DNA of 64,000 nucleotides from Ectobius pallidus (GCA_964059195.1 CAXKWD010000007.1:156163269-156227268); one strand, 5' to 3'. Shown: positions 11,590 to 22,820, counted from the stretch's first letter. Notes: generated by a model from the sequence alone, not told the origin. Made by a program: numbers and translations.

Positions 11590-11662
11590 TCCGGCTTAGC
11601 TCAGTTGGTAGAGCATTGGCGCGAATAGCCTAAGGTCCTGGGTTCAAGTCCCAGTGTCAGAG
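11590..11662 (+). mobile_element. tRNA-like segment (SINE head), copy 1
   Basis: Folds as a cloverleaf: D arm GCTC/GAGC, T arm CTGGG-TTCAAGT-CCCAG, A box TTAGCTCAGTTGG and B box GGTTCAAGTCC. The acceptor stem has mismatches and the anticodon stem has one. The loop GCGAATA would put C at position 33, which real tRNAs almost never have. It is repeated with its flanks elsewhere, so I call it a tRNA-derived repeat. Confidence 0.65.
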
Positions 11663-11903
11663 GAATTTTTCTCCTATAATATTCTCATGTAATGTCCAAC
11701 AGAGACAATAATCTGTGGTTCATGAAAGTTTATATATCTATCTTGAATGGCAACTGTACAATAACAGTGGGAGACCGGTCACAAAAATCACTAATTAGTG
11801 TGCCTCACAGTACTGCATACGACATAACTTGTCTGTCTGTGAGGTAGACCATTAGAACAATCAGTCATAGGAGAGAGGTTCCATCCGGCGCTGTGAATTG
11901 AAC

Positions 11904-11976
11904 TCCGGCTTAGCTCAGTTGGTAGAGCATTGGCGCGAATAGCCAAAGGTCCTGGGTTCAAGTCCCAGTGTCGGAG
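11904..11976 (+). mobile_element. tRNA-like segment (SINE head), copy 2
   Basis: Same as the copy 314 b upstream but better paired: the anticodon stem TTGGC/GCCAA is perfect and the acceptor stem has six of seven pairs, counting one G-T. The loop is still GCGAATA (formal anticodon GAA, with C33). It could be transcribed by RNA polymerase III because both internal boxes are intact, but it is unlikely to be a decoding tRNA. Confidence 0.6.
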
Positions 11977-11999
11977 GAATTTTTCTCCTATAATATTCT

Positions 12000-12437
12000 G
12001 ATTTATTATTGTTATTATTTGTATTGTATCATAATCATCATCATAAGTTAATTTATTGTTATTGCTCGAAGCTGCATGCTTTCAATATCCAGGGGTGTTT
12101 AACGCCTGATGCTTAGGCTGCACGCTTTTACGCAGTGCACAGGTGTCGGAGAAGTAGTATTCCGTACTCTTCAGGCGTTAGTGCAGTGCCGTGTTCCTAC
12201 TGGCGCACTGCCAACTTACCCGAATAATAAGTTTTAACATTAAAGGTGTGGTTCAACCATCTGCCTGAAATCTTTACGTATAAACCAAGTGACTGACTAT
12301 TGTCTCTGTTTTGACGCTGATTCCATAAGATACGTGGATGGTGGTTTTTACCTGGGATTTTTAGTGATCTAGTTCCCGGCCCAAATTTCAAGCCATGCGG
12401 CACTCTTATTCCATCATTGTATCCTGACTCTACAGTA
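12000..12437. other. Non-coding, nothing recognised
   Basis: The 68-codon minus frame at 12197-12403 has no motif. Confidence 0.35.
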
Positions 12438-12441
12438 TAGC

Positions 12442-12472
<31 letters not shown>

Positions 12473-12486
12473 GTTATTGTTGTTGT
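12438..12486. repeat. (ATT)n microsatellite
   Basis: About 12 TTA units followed by GTT variants. Confidence 0.95.
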
Positions 12487-12730
12487 CAATATCGTACGTG
12501 GTGGCTCATGTGTTAGCGTCTCTGTTCAAGGATTGCTATAATTATCATTCTCAGTCAAGATAATGTAGTTTAGATTTCTGTTTTGTTTGTTTTATAATTC
12601 CTATTGTTAATGTTTCCTTAGTAATGTATGACCGAAATTTATCTTCAGAAAAATCAAACCTCGAATTATATTTATTGCGACTAGTTAGCGAACAAAAAGG
12701 CTGAATTATTAACATCCTGCTTGCTTATAT

Positions 12731-12733
12731 TCT

Positions 12734-12781
<48 letters not shown>

Positions 12782-12808
12782 TCCTTCTTTCCTTCTTTCC
12801 TTCTTTAA
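12731..12808. repeat. (CTTT)n microsatellite
   Basis: About 15 perfect TTTC units then TTCC/TTCTT variants. The Lys/Glu-rich minus frame (12725-12913) is this repeat read backwards and is not a gene. Confidence 0.95.
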
Positions 12809-12937
12809 GTATTCTTTATATTCCTCTCCAGAATGTTTAGAATTGTCGGCCTTGATATTTTTAGTTTTTTGGTAAGACATTTCTAATGCTTCACCACTCG
12901 TAAAATTGTACATTTCCGTATCTATTTTTGCTCATAT

Positions 12938-13365
12938 CCGAGTCTGGAGTTTAAGGGCTCCTTGCCTAGAGATTAAGGGCTCCGAGTCTGGAGTTTAAGG
13001 TTTTCTTGTCTGGAGTTTAAGGGCTCCTTGTCTGGAGTATAAGGGCTCCCGAGTCTGGAGTTTAAGGACTCCCGAGTCTGGGGTTTAAGGGCCCCGAGTC
13101 TGGGGTTTAAGGGCTCCCGAGTCTGGAGTTTAAGGGCTCCCGAGTCTGGAGTTTAAGGGCTCCTTGTCTGGAGTTTAATGGGTCCTTTGTCTGGAGAGTA
13201 AGCGCTCCCGAGTCTGGAGTTTAAGGGCTCCGAATCTGGGGTTTAAGGGCTCCGGGTCTGGAGTTTAAGGGCTCCGAGTGTGAAATTTAAGGCAGTGGCG
13301 ACTACTTTCGTGGAGTTTAAGGGCTCCGAGTGTGAAATTTAAGGCAGTGGCGACTACTTTCGTGC
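12938..13365. repeat. 22/23-b minisatellite
   Basis: About 16 diverged copies of a unit built on GAGTCTGGAGTTTAAGGGCT, alternating between CCGAGTCTGG and CCTTGTCTGG variants. Its right end contains a second-order duplication: a block of about 54 b including GTGTGAAATTTAAGGCAGTG occurs twice (about 13265-13365). Confidence 0.92.
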
Positions 13366-13993
13366 TTCATTTGAAAATGCTTTTAATTATATCAAGTATT
13401 CCTACTGGTTTTTATTTTTAGTTTCAGTTTCTTTCAGAAACTTCTTAGTTTGGGGTATTCTGCACAAAGGCAGTCTCTCGGAGAAGGAGAATATCTAAAC
13501 AGAAAACATATTCTATGGTTTCATGGATACATTTCTACGTTTCTCGGAGAGTGTCTCAACAGCTCCAGGGCATTATGTCTTAGAAAGGACTGTGAACATG
13601 ACGGGTGTTGTCTGTCTGCTTTGTAGCCCATATGCACTAATTATTGGTTTCGCTTGCCATGCCTTCCTGTAAGTTGTAAATCTGCCCGTCTCTCCCACCT
13701 GATGTTAGTTTAGTGTGCTGCTGATCCTATCAAGTTCGTGTATGGATTGCACGAACTTCAATTGAATTTGTCGTGTGTTGTAGGGTAAGTCATTTCATTA
13801 ATATTCAATGTTGATAATTTAATTAAAATATTCCTTTTAAATAGTAAGAGGCATGTGTTGAAATTAGATAACTTACATTCCTATAATCGTAGCTTGTTCC
13901 CTGATAAGCGATCGTATACTGAGATATTAATTTAAATTTATGAGACCGTGGATTTTTATCTAATATTTTTACTTTTTCTTCTCACACCATAGA
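13366..13993. other. Non-coding, nothing recognised
   Basis: A CAAGTTCGTG...CACGAACTT inverted pair lies near 13732-13758. No gene or known repeat. Confidence 0.35.
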
Positions 13994-14560
13994 CAGTTTT
14001 GGTAGAGGAAGTATTGTGTTCCACCCTTAAATTCGTTGTATTTTGGGGTTCCCTAAATCCAAAAATGCAATATTCAGAAACATGCATGTCTGTGTGTGTG
14101 TGTGTGTGTGTGTCCACCATAGCTTGAGAACGAAATATAGTATAAAAATAATTGGGGATGTGACACGAAGATCGGCGACGTCTTTCTCCTATTTTTGATC
14201 CCACTTTACATTAAGAAAATTCCATTTTTCGCAAGTTTTTCGAAAACTGCTCTAGCGATTAATTTTAAAGTTATACATGAAGTCCTTTACTAAGGGCTAA
14301 ATCTTTTGAATCTTTTTTCGTAAAAATTTTCTGAAGGGTAGTTATAAGCCAGCCATTGTTCTGTACAAACTCAAGATTTTAAATCTTGTGTAGGGAACTG
14401 TACATATACCTTTGCATCAGGCTGAAACAACTGAATATGCTCCCTGCATTTACGGTCTCTTACTGTATATAAAGATTATTTATAATGAGAAACTTGTTTT
14501 ACCCTTACTGAAGGGTAGAGAGAGTTATGTGGGTGTATCACATCAGATTTTTACAGGGTT
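13994..14560 (+). mobile_element. Helitron internal fragment
   Basis: Diverged copy of 1-560: GAAGTATTGTGTTC, a (TG)n run at 14090-14113, GGGGATGTGACACGAAGAT, CGAAAACTGCT and GGCTGAAACAACTGAATA all align in order. Neither terminus is present. The (TG)n tract differs in length between copies. Confidence 0.6.
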
Positions 14561-16611
14561 GATAGTAAGAGTAATATAAAAAATTCCATTTAGGCAGGCC
14601 TACAGGCTGCGATAGATTTCGAAGTGCTTTTGGTTCAATTTATTGTCGCTGCGCAGCACTCTTCTTCTTTAGCCTTGGCATGACAAACCCGCAATAATAA
14701 CTACAAAAAATAGGAAAGAGCACTTTTTCAAACATTCAAATCTCGCCTTATATAAGAGCTATCGAGAAACTAGTTATTGATTTGTAGAGTACTCATCAAG
14801 AGCTTTTCAATGATACCCCACAAGACGCGGTTTCAACAATTTCGAATTTCCATCCCCTCCCCCTACCTCCACTCGTACCCCCGAATCGTTGGTGTCACTG
14901 TGAACTCCATAGAAAATACTCTAATTTATTCAAACAAAGTTTCCCTCTATACTTCATAGGGGCCGAGATATAAATTTTTCAAAATTTTAACCCCCTGGGA
15001 CCTCCCGAATGCAAGTCCAAACATTACCATCTCTGCCACCTCACTTGGTACATGTTTATTACTTGTAATATAAATTCTGTTCATTTTTTATACACAAAAT
15101 ATTCAGATCAAGTGCAAATTGAATTCAGTCACATTGAATTGAAGCATCATAGTTATTTTCTTTGATCATTAATATACCACATATAAGTGTGCAGTGGTGA
15201 TTCATAATTAGTAAATATAATTTTACTGCTTTTTTAACTTCTTGCTTAAGTTAAATCATTGAACCCATGTAGTTCTAATAGCTTGAATTTATAAGTTACT
15301 TATGTGGATTTTAAATATCAATCATTAGTTTTGGAAGTTTGTGATTTTTATTGTTGTTGGCCATCAGCGGATTCCGATTCTAGTTCTTGAACTGTATGTA
15401 ATTTTTTTAGTATAACAAATTAAAACTTTTTTTTGTGTTTATTACGTTAATTGTTTTATGTTTCAAATTTATGAGGCTTAAATTTATTTGTTCCTTAGTC
15501 GTACCACTTCCAAGCTGTTCACCAGGTAAGCAGACCTAACTCTGGTGATCGCTGCCTTCAGCTCTGACAATTTATGTTAGGTGAGACAAACAGGATGCCT
15601 GCCATGCTTTGAATTTCTCATTTACGTCTAAGTCTTGGCTACTATATCAACAGCTTCAGTAGCCATCAACCCACAATAGTGGGATACTCTTATCTTTTAG
15701 GGGCATGGCTAGTCACCATCTCCACGATTATTACTGAAATTTAAATGTGTCGAATGAAACATCCCGTAGGTCTATAAATATTCTGATTGAATCTAGGTTC
15801 TAATTATTTATTACTTTCTTGTTTAAGTAATTCTCACTTGTTCATTAACAATGTTTTAACTCTTGTACTTGCTGGTAGGTTGTGAAAAATATAAAGCGGA
15901 AGGACAGAAATTCTATGTAAGTGATACATCTTCACCAGAGAAAAGTAGCTAGAGTGGCTCTCGAGTCGATCTCATATCACAATTTGGAAGTTCTTAAGTC
16001 ATAAATTATACTTCACTCCACTGCTCTATGCATATTGAAGTGCCTCATTAAAATTTTCACTTAACAAATCTGTTTCTTCTTTCAATTATAAATTCATTCT
16101 CGCTACATGTGTCTTTCATACTCAGTTTGTGCTGTGTTGACATAGATGATGATGATGGTGGTAGAAATTCATTACTAGTAGCCTACTGTAAGTGGTAGAC
16201 CTTGCGCCAAAAAAAAATGCTTTTCTTCAGTTAAAACAGTCACATCTTGAAACAGAATCAGATAAAAAAAAAATTACACATGCAATATTTTTAATTACGG
16301 TACTTAAGGAACATGAATATTAAATTGGAAGAATATCAAACAAACACAATTATTCATGGTTGCAAAAGAAACAGATTTACAAACAGATAAAATACTGGTA
16401 AACCATTAGAGTTGCATCAAAAATGTAATGGAACAAAGTTGTAGAATATTTTACACTTGAGAGTGAAAGTAGTCTTGAAATTAAAGTAGGCTTCCCAGAG
16501 GTACTGGTTTTGCTGGTACAGTCCTGAATTTGCAATAACTGTCCCGAAGCCCTGAATATGGTCATCTGGTATGCTAGATGCCCCCGAAACATAAAGAGAG
16601 ATACTAGTGTA
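14561..16611. other. Non-coding, nothing recognised
   Basis: Two kilobases of AT-rich sequence. Short frames at 14777-14959 and 16377-16619 have no motifs. This interval would be expected to hold 5' non-coding exons or the promoter of the gene, but I cannot point to any. Confidence 0.35.
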
Positions 16612-16825
16612 TTGACCACTTGTGTTGCTGGCTACAGATCTGCAGGCACATGTTCAATCCCCGGTACCTCTTTAGGTTTTACTGAGGTAGGGATGTCTGG
16701 AACTGGGTGCACTAAGCATCACAATGCTAACCCCATGCCCCCATTCCTGCCATCTGCCTCTGATAGATGACGCTGCGTTTGATGATAGGCCTAGTCCCTT
16801 CAGGGGTTCAACACCATGGAGATTT
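16612..16825 (+). mobile_element. tRNA-derived SINE family 1, copy
   Basis: Shares with 20520-20833 the head TGCTGGCTACAGATCTGCAG, a B-box-like GTTCAATCC, the body CCTGCCATCTGCCTCTGATA and the tail GGCCTAGTCCCTTCAGGG...ACCATGGAG. It lacks part of the middle of the element. Confidence 0.75.
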
Positions 16826-16858
16826 TTTATACTAGTGTATTTGCATTGATATAATATC

Positions 16859-17256
16859 TAGGGATGAGTCCTCGATACTCTCGATACTTGCATGGTATCG
16901 GCATCGAGCGATCCTTCAGAAAACTCACTCAGTACTTTTTTGATACTTTGGTAATTCTGCAATTAAGTGAGAATGCTAGTATTTTTGAACAAAAACTTGT
17001 AAGTGGACTGTTTCAAAAACTAATTTTAGTTTTAATGTAGAGTTTAAAAATAATTAGAGGATACTGATGATATTAAATTTTGTCTCATTAAATATGCACA
17101 CTTAATTAATTTAGTTGGTATTACACAGTTCCCTCAACTTTTAATTTTTAATGTACCTATTTATTGAAACTGGAAATGTTGACAGTATCGAGTATTGAGG
17201 GAAAAATCATGTATCGGTATTGAGTATCGAGAAAATCTGGTATCAACCCATCTCTA
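16859..17256. mobile_element. hAT MITE, Ac-like ends, 398 b
   Basis: Starts TAGGGATGAGT and ends ACCCATCTCTA, inverted ends resembling the Ac group (CAGGGATGAAA-type). It is flanked by a perfect 8-b target duplication ATAATATC at 16851-16858 and 17257-17264. It has no coding capacity. The termini match the 2.7-kb element at 56934-59630, a possible longer relative. Confidence 0.9.
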
Positions 17257-17264
17257 ATAATATC

Positions 17265-18094
17265 TTATTCACATGTGACATTCTAATTTCATCATATACT
17301 AAAATCACTTGTACTATTTCTCGTCGTCGGGTTGGCATGGCTACCGGTTGCTTTGTCCTGCGTATTATTTATTAGGTTATCTGTAGATATATTTTATCAG
17401 TATCAGCGTATTCATATTCTCACCAAGTCGCTGGCAATCAATGATGCCATGATGCAATGGCATAGAAACAGTGCTCATCTCTCCTGCCATCATGGCGACT
17501 GAAAATAGTAAAATAATTTGTAATATCTTCTTATAGAAAGCATTGGTGTTTACTTGGTTTAAAAAATTGATTACATATTTTCTTAAAAACTACTACACTA
17601 GTCACATTGATAGGAAGGAATGAATATTACAAAAGGAAGAAATGTTTACGATTTAATTTTGTATTATAATCTGTTTGTGACCTAAAGCAATACTGAGAGG
17701 GTAGCCTACTTAAGCGTTTTCCAACGCGGGAGTGAGATTGTGGTGCATTTATCATGATGATTAAACATAAGATAACATAAAAGATGGAGATGTACAGGGC
17801 CAACGAGTGTGTTTTGTCAAAGCATTCTCCAACACGGTGCTTTGGAAGTGTTCTCCAAATGTCAAGTATGATTAAACTGTAGTGTGTTATTTCTTTGTAA
17901 CCACAGATCTGAACGCAAGCTTTCATAATGGAAGATGGTTTAGCCACACACTTAAATTTTTAAAAAAACTCATAAAGTTTTGTTATTCATTTAAATAATA
18001 TCTCTTTGCTATTTACTGTGCTGAAATATACATATTACAGCATATTGCATAGGACCATTAAATTTATACTTTTTGTTTATAACATTATGGCATG
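17265..18094. other. Non-coding, nothing recognised
   Basis: A 106-codon minus frame (17627-17947) has no recognisable domain or splice context. Confidence 0.35.
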
Positions 18095-18790
18095 CAAAGA
18101 TGTAATTTTACGTACGTGGATGGATGGGGGAATCATGTATATAGATAGACCGATGGGAAAACATTATACGATTTGGATGAAACTCCTTATGCAGGGGTTT
18201 CTTGAGCCAAGGAACTCGAATCTGAGGTTGTTTTTTCCTGGCCGGCACACTATAATCGTGAAATGTAAATTTCTGTGAATGGTAGTTATAACCCAGCCAT
18301 CATTTTGTGTGAACTCAGGCTTTGTCTTGCATGTTGAACATTACATCTATGCATCAGGCTGTAATGACCACCAGCATGGTCTTGTGGTTAGTGTTGCTGA
18401 CTACAGATCCATCCCTACCTCAAAAATTCTAGGAGGTACCGGGAATTGAACCCAGGCCGATGCGACTCAAACTGAGAAGCTATAGTAGCGGTTCTGGTCA
18501 TGGAAACCACCATTAACGACTGTGGGTGTCGGTATGCTGACGACATATGACATGCCCCCCAATCCCACCATCTGCCTATGGTAAGATGATGTAGAGGTCG
18601 GGCAGTAGGCCTTGTCCCTTCAGGGATGTAGTGCCACGGAGTTGTCAGACTGTAACAACTGAATACACAGTCCCTGAAGTACAGCCTCCTTTCTGTAACA
18701 GAATTATTTGAAATGAGAAAGTTGTATTGACCATGCTTTAGGATGCAGAAAGTTACCGGTATGTAAGTGTATCATGTCAGAACTTCTGTA
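18095..18790 (+). mobile_element. Helitron fragment split by a SINE
   Basis: 18120-18360 matches the Helitron interior (GGGAAAACATTATACGATTTGG, AACTCGAATCTGAGG, then CAGCCATCATTTTGTG). It resumes at 18651 with TGTAACAACTGAATA, as in the uninterrupted copy at 14424-14443. The intervening bases are a family 1 SINE. The fragment ends about 180 b upstream of the gene's first coding exon. Confidence 0.7.
18365..18645 (+). mobile_element. tRNA-derived SINE family 1, nested insertion
   Basis: Head GCATGGTCTTGTGGTTAGTG and body/tail blocks are as in the other copies. It is bounded by a 10-b target duplication, CAGGCTGTAA at 18355-18364 and CAGACTGTAA at 18646-18655 (one mismatch), inside a Helitron fragment. 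Confidence 0.88.
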
Positions 18791-18973
18791 AATGGTTCAC
18801 ACTCTTGCATTCATGCCAATTTTCTTTACTACTTTTCTAGTGGAACGGAAGAATAAAGTGATGCGAATAAATCTCTGATTGACTCTTGGATAAATTGCTC
18901 TTTACAAACCCAAAATCTTTTTCGCATAAATACACTATCAAGAATTGATATGTATGTTTTATTTGTATTGCAG

Positions 18974-19249
18974 GAGGGTCAACCTCTGAAGACAGCGTGG
19001 TGATGTTACCTGTTGTGGAGCCATGACAAGTCTGCTGCAGTTGGACAACCTGCAAGACTGCATCACCGCAACCACAAGTGACCAAATCACCAAGCTCTTC
19101 CCCAAGTGTCGGCCACGCGACATCAACCTCAATCCGTTACAGCAACAGCAGCAGCAGGATGGCCAACATGACCATGACAACAATAGTATTCTGCGCCACA
19201 GACTCTCCGTTGTCTCGGTGGTGATGGATGCCCCTCAGACCACGGAAAG
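18974..19249 (+). CDS. Exon 1 (5' UTR end and start codon)
   Basis: Acceptor TTTGTATTGCAG ends at 18973. The coding part starts at the ATG at 19023; the same phase has a TGA at 18987, so the frame cannot extend further upstream and an earlier 5' UTR exon must exist. The start context is GAGCCATGA. It encodes residues 1-75 plus two bases, with a Gln run (LQQQQQQD) and DGQHDHDNN. Donor AAAG|GTGTGT. Confidence 0.8.
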
Positions 19250-20090
19250 GTGTGTCTTGCATTCACATTTTCTTATTTGTACGAGTAATATTAAGGTTGT
19301 AGGGTTTTCAAGAAAATTTTTGCACTGTATTTTTATAGTTTCATAGATTCTACCCAAGTACCAAAGATGCTGTACCATCTTACAAAGCATTGTATTTATT
19401 GCAGTGTTCTGTACAGTGAAGGAAGTGGGAGAAAACCAGAGGCAGTATGTTATCCCAAGATTTTTCCCTGTCATGCCTCAAATTGAAAAAATCATACCCT
19501 CCCGTACAACATTATATGATATGCAGGAAATTGTTCTATACAATCGGATGTATTTTTAATTAACTTCTTCCTTGATTAACCAACCCTACTAAAATGAATT
19601 ATTGCCAAGCAGGTGCCCAAAAATCACAAACATCTTTTACTGTCAATTGACAGAACATTATTTATTTGAATGAAGATAGTTTAAAAGTATTATTAATATC
19701 AATTAATTTAATATAATATAAATTTATAAATAAACTATAAATATTTTAAATTTTACTAATCCACTTTGTTGCAGACCACACAGAATGTGGTCAAGGTACA
19801 TATGAGGCCCATGAGCTGCTTGTTGGCCCTGGTATGAGCTTTAGTTCTTTTTTTAAAAAATATTTGGTATCATCATATGTCAATTCTTTTCAAGCTCTCT
19901 ATTTTCCTATGTAAATCTTTTTTCAACACAAAAAGCAGCTTATAAGTAAGGTAAAAAGTCTATTAGTAATTTTGTAAAGCATTATCAAAGAATAAAATGA
20001 AACTAATTTCTGTTCAGGTTTTACCTAAATATGTCACAAATTCCAAGTTTATACTCACAAATAATTGATAAAATTACTCTCAACAATAAG

Positions 20091-20460
20091 TTTTTTTTTT
20101 TTTTTTTTACAAATTACAAATTAAGTTTATTACAAATTAAAAAATACAAATTGATACAAAATTATTACAAATACAAATAATATAGGCCTACACACAATTT
20201 GTACAATTTGAAAAGAGTATTATTTGCCCCGCATGAGCATAGCTCGTGTTCGGGGTCAGTTCAGTCATACTAAAATTATATTTTGAAAATTATATATAAA
20301 AAAAAAACATACAAATTATAGTTTAGGTAAAAAATAAGAATAAAAATAAATAAGATTGCTTATATGAAATAAATGCATGAACAAAGATACGAAAAAATAA
20401 ATTACTACGAAAAAATAAATTCCTTATTTCCTTAATTAATTCCTTAAGGTAATTCCTTAA
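20091..20460 (-). mobile_element. Probable LINE 3' UTR with poly(A), minus strand
   Basis: An 18-T run (a poly(A) tail on the minus strand) is followed by repeated ACAAATTA motifs and the GC island CCCCGCATGAGCATAGCTCG. This looks like the 3' UTR of a LINE with a poly(A) end. No coding portion is present, so the class is tentative. Confidence 0.4.
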
Positions 20461-20519
20461 AGTAAGAATTTCTTCAGATTCTATTATTGACTTATTTTGT
20501 AGTATTTTGTATTGTTTAC

Positions 20520-20833
20520 GACTACCTGCATGGTCTCGTGGTTAGCGTTGCTGACTACAGATCCGCAGGTCTGGGTTTGAACCCCAGTACCTCCTCGGAA
20601 TTATTCTGAGGTACGGAGATCTGGAACAGAGTTCACTCAGCCTCATGGTACAAACTGAGAAGCTACTTGATTGAGAAGTAGCGGCTGCTCCTGTCACTGA
20701 AACCATCATTAATGGCCGTGGGTGTCAGCATGCTGACCACATGCCCCGCAATCCTGCCACCTGCCTATGGTAGATGACTAATTGGTCGGATGGTAGACCT
20801 AGTCCCTCCAGGGATGTCGCACCACGAAGTTTG
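20520..20833 (+). mobile_element. tRNA-derived SINE family 1, most complete copy
   Basis: The best reference copy here: A-box-like TGGTCTCGTGGTTAGCGTTG, B box GGTTTGAACCC, the body with GAGAAGCTACTTGATTGAGA, a CTGACCACATGCCCCGCAAT block and the tail CCTAGTCCCTCCAGGGATG...CACGAAGTTT. Total length is about 310 b. Confidence 0.85.
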
Positions 20834-20961
20834 TATTGTTTTCATCATGTTATATTGCGACAATCAGTTTGTGAAATGCATTCAGATGAATGTGATGTAA
20901 ATGGGCTGCTGTTCTGTATAACCTTAAGAGATATGAGCTATGAGATGACTGTATTGTGCAG

Positions 20962-21152
20962 GTGTAAGGTTGGGTGCAGCAGTACGGCAGCAGTGGCAGG
21001 CAGTGGGGAGGAGGACGCAGACGAGCCTGAAGAAGCTGCAGACAACTGCTGTCCAGGCAACTCTGATAACTCTGCCAACTCCTCCGACATGGACAACTCT
21101 GATGACATGCTGCAGGACGAGGATGAGGATTTGATAATAGATCACACCGCAA
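20962..21152 (+). CDS. Exon 2
   Basis: Acceptor GTATTGTGCAG; the first base completes the Arg codon split by intron 1. It encodes CKVGCSSTAAVAGSGEED... and a very acidic run of Asp/Glu/Asn/Ser to IIDHTA. Donor GCAA|GTATGT leaves one base. The 128-codon frame that overlaps it (from 20774) begins in the SINE and is not the true start. Confidence 0.8.
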
Positions 21153-22820
21153 GTATGTGACAGAATTTCCTTCATCTTGTACTTATTTTCTTTGCATAGT
21201 GTGGTAACACTATATGGGTCAAGCTATACGAAGGAAAATGGTGAACGTCAATCCCTGCCGACTCTTTGTGCGTTGGAGCCGCACTTGTCAGAAGAAAGAA
21301 AGAGAGCATAGATTTCCTGCGACAACTCCCAGGAGGTGCATAATTGATCAACAATGTTACTTTTCATTCAAAACCTCATAGCTCAACAACCACATGTCGT
21401 AAAAATTTGGGTTTTGTACAGCTGGCTTCAGAAATATTTCTTCTTTCTTGTGGTACACTTGACATTTTTGGTTTGTGTATAGTTCCATGCCATGCAATTG
21501 AAATTGTACTATGAACCGCTTCTGTTAGGTGCGAAGTTATCTGAACAGGGCAACGTTGCCTCGCTATCATTTGCTACTCGCACAGGTGGGTCCTGCTAAT
21601 GCCCCATCCATTTTTCCTTCATACAGCATGAGCCGTATAGTGCATGGTCTAATGTTTAGCATTGCTGACTAAGGCAGCATGCAAAATTTTCAGTTACCAT
21701 TGGTGACCAAAGTTTTGAGCTGGACGACAAAGATTCAATTTTGAAAAATTCCTATTTTATTTACTTTTATCATTTTAGTATCCACAACAACAACATTTAA
21801 TAGTTACTGACTCAGGCAAATGATTTTCACGTGTGTGAATATTCATATTTATTCGAAAACTTTGTAAATATCTAGAAGTTATCAATATAATTTAAATTTT
21901 CCATGTGACTTTCATTGGTTTTGGGCTCTTATGTTTTATGTTTTGCTCTAGCTTTTCTAATAATAAGCAATGCACTCTGTACTGTGCACAGTTTTGTTAT
22001 GACTAGAATATGAATACTATTCAACTTGTATTTTACAGTACTCAGGTTGAAATAGGGTGAGTACATAAATACTTTTATTATTGTATTGCATTTAATTTAG
22101 GGTGTCCATTCGTCCCGTTTTTTCCTGGGACAGTCCCGTATTTTAACAAAATGTCCCACTGTCCCAGTAGTTTTATTGGGGACACTAAAATGTCCCACTT
22201 TGTTGTGATTGTGATTGGCCAGTGTGTTTCATGCTACATTAATAAAAGTTACCACAGTGAAGGTCTTGCTCATTGTGAAAACATACTTCAATGGAGTAAT
22301 AGGTGTTGACATTTATGGTAAGAAAAAGCACACTTCATGATAGAATACATAAAAGTGAAATGTACAGTGACAATGAGGCATCTATTTCTTTGGAATAAAT
22401 TATCTACACCAGTCTGCAGAAGAAATTTAAGAAGTCATTTGGGATAATTTGAGTGCTTGAGACGAAGGTAAATTGTAAATATTCTCTAAATTTCTTAATT
22501 AAATTTTTGCCCTTTTTTTCCCCTTAATTAGAAGTTTTTTACAAAAACTATTAAAATGTCCTGTTTTTTTATGGACACCCTAATTTGATTAAATTTTAAT
22601 GCTATTTTATTAGGTAATTATTTTCAATTAATAGAAAGGTCAAATCAACGTAAAAAAAAAAAACCAGGGGGGGGGGGGCCCTACAGCCCTCCTCCTGGAT
22701 CTGCTACTGATTTAAATACGCTCCGAAAACCATGCTGGAAATCTGAAGGAACCGGATTTTTTAATATCAGCCTGTAATATGCTTAATATGTCATGAATAT
22801 GTTGTTTATGTTTATTGCAG
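21153..22820 (+). other. Intron 2
   Basis: GT...AG intron of 1.67 kb containing a short family 1 SINE head fragment (21635-21682, TGGTCTAATGTTTAGCATTG), a complete hAT MITE (22098-22582) and a G-run at about 22667-22678. Confidence 0.75.
22098..22582. mobile_element. hAT MITE, 485 b
   Basis: Terminal inverted repeats TAGGGTGTCCAT and ATGGACACCCTA are perfect over 12 b. Target duplication ATTTAATT (22090-22097) and ATTTGATT (22583-22590) matches at seven of eight positions. It is rich in TGTCCC repeats near the 5' end and has no coding capacity. The ends resemble those of the remnant at 30498. Confidence 0.85.

Larger units (their letters stand above)
11348..11999 (+). repeat. 314-b tandem repeat, about two units
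   Basis: GGAATTTTTCTCCTATAATA begins at 11348, 11662 and 11976, an exact period of 314 b. The two full units differ at only a few positions, so the duplication is recent. Each unit ends with a tRNA-like segment. The flanking block (GAGAGAGGTTCCATC...GAATTTTTCTCCTATAAT) recurs in reverse at 41020-41150, so the unit derives from a dispersed family. Confidence 0.9.
19250..20961 (+). other. Intron 1
   Basis: GT...AG intron of 1.7 kb. It holds a T-run at 20091 that starts a probable minus-strand LINE 3' UTR and a full family 1 SINE ending 128 b before exon 2. The remainder is plain AT-rich sequence. Confidence 0.75.

Noticed and set aside
11590..11662. Functional tRNA gene
   Set aside because: C33 in the anticodon loop, mismatched acceptor stem, and conserved non-tRNA flanks shared with other copies point to a tRNA-derived repeat.
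11347..12010. CRISPR-like or other prokaryotic direct-repeat array
   Set aside because: Two 314-b units in a eukaryotic repeat context; no short repeat/spacer pattern.
12725..12913. Lys/Glu-rich (KERK)n protein
   Set aside because: Translation of the CTTT microsatellite.
17627..17947. 106-codon minus frame as a gene
   Set aside because: No motif, no upstream regulatory or splice context, and composition like the surrounding non-coding sequence.
20850..21175. Two minus-strand frames of 83-100 codons over exon 2
   Set aside because: Shadows of the coding exon, rich in Cys/Leu as expected from the antisense of a Gln/Asp/Ser-rich sequence.
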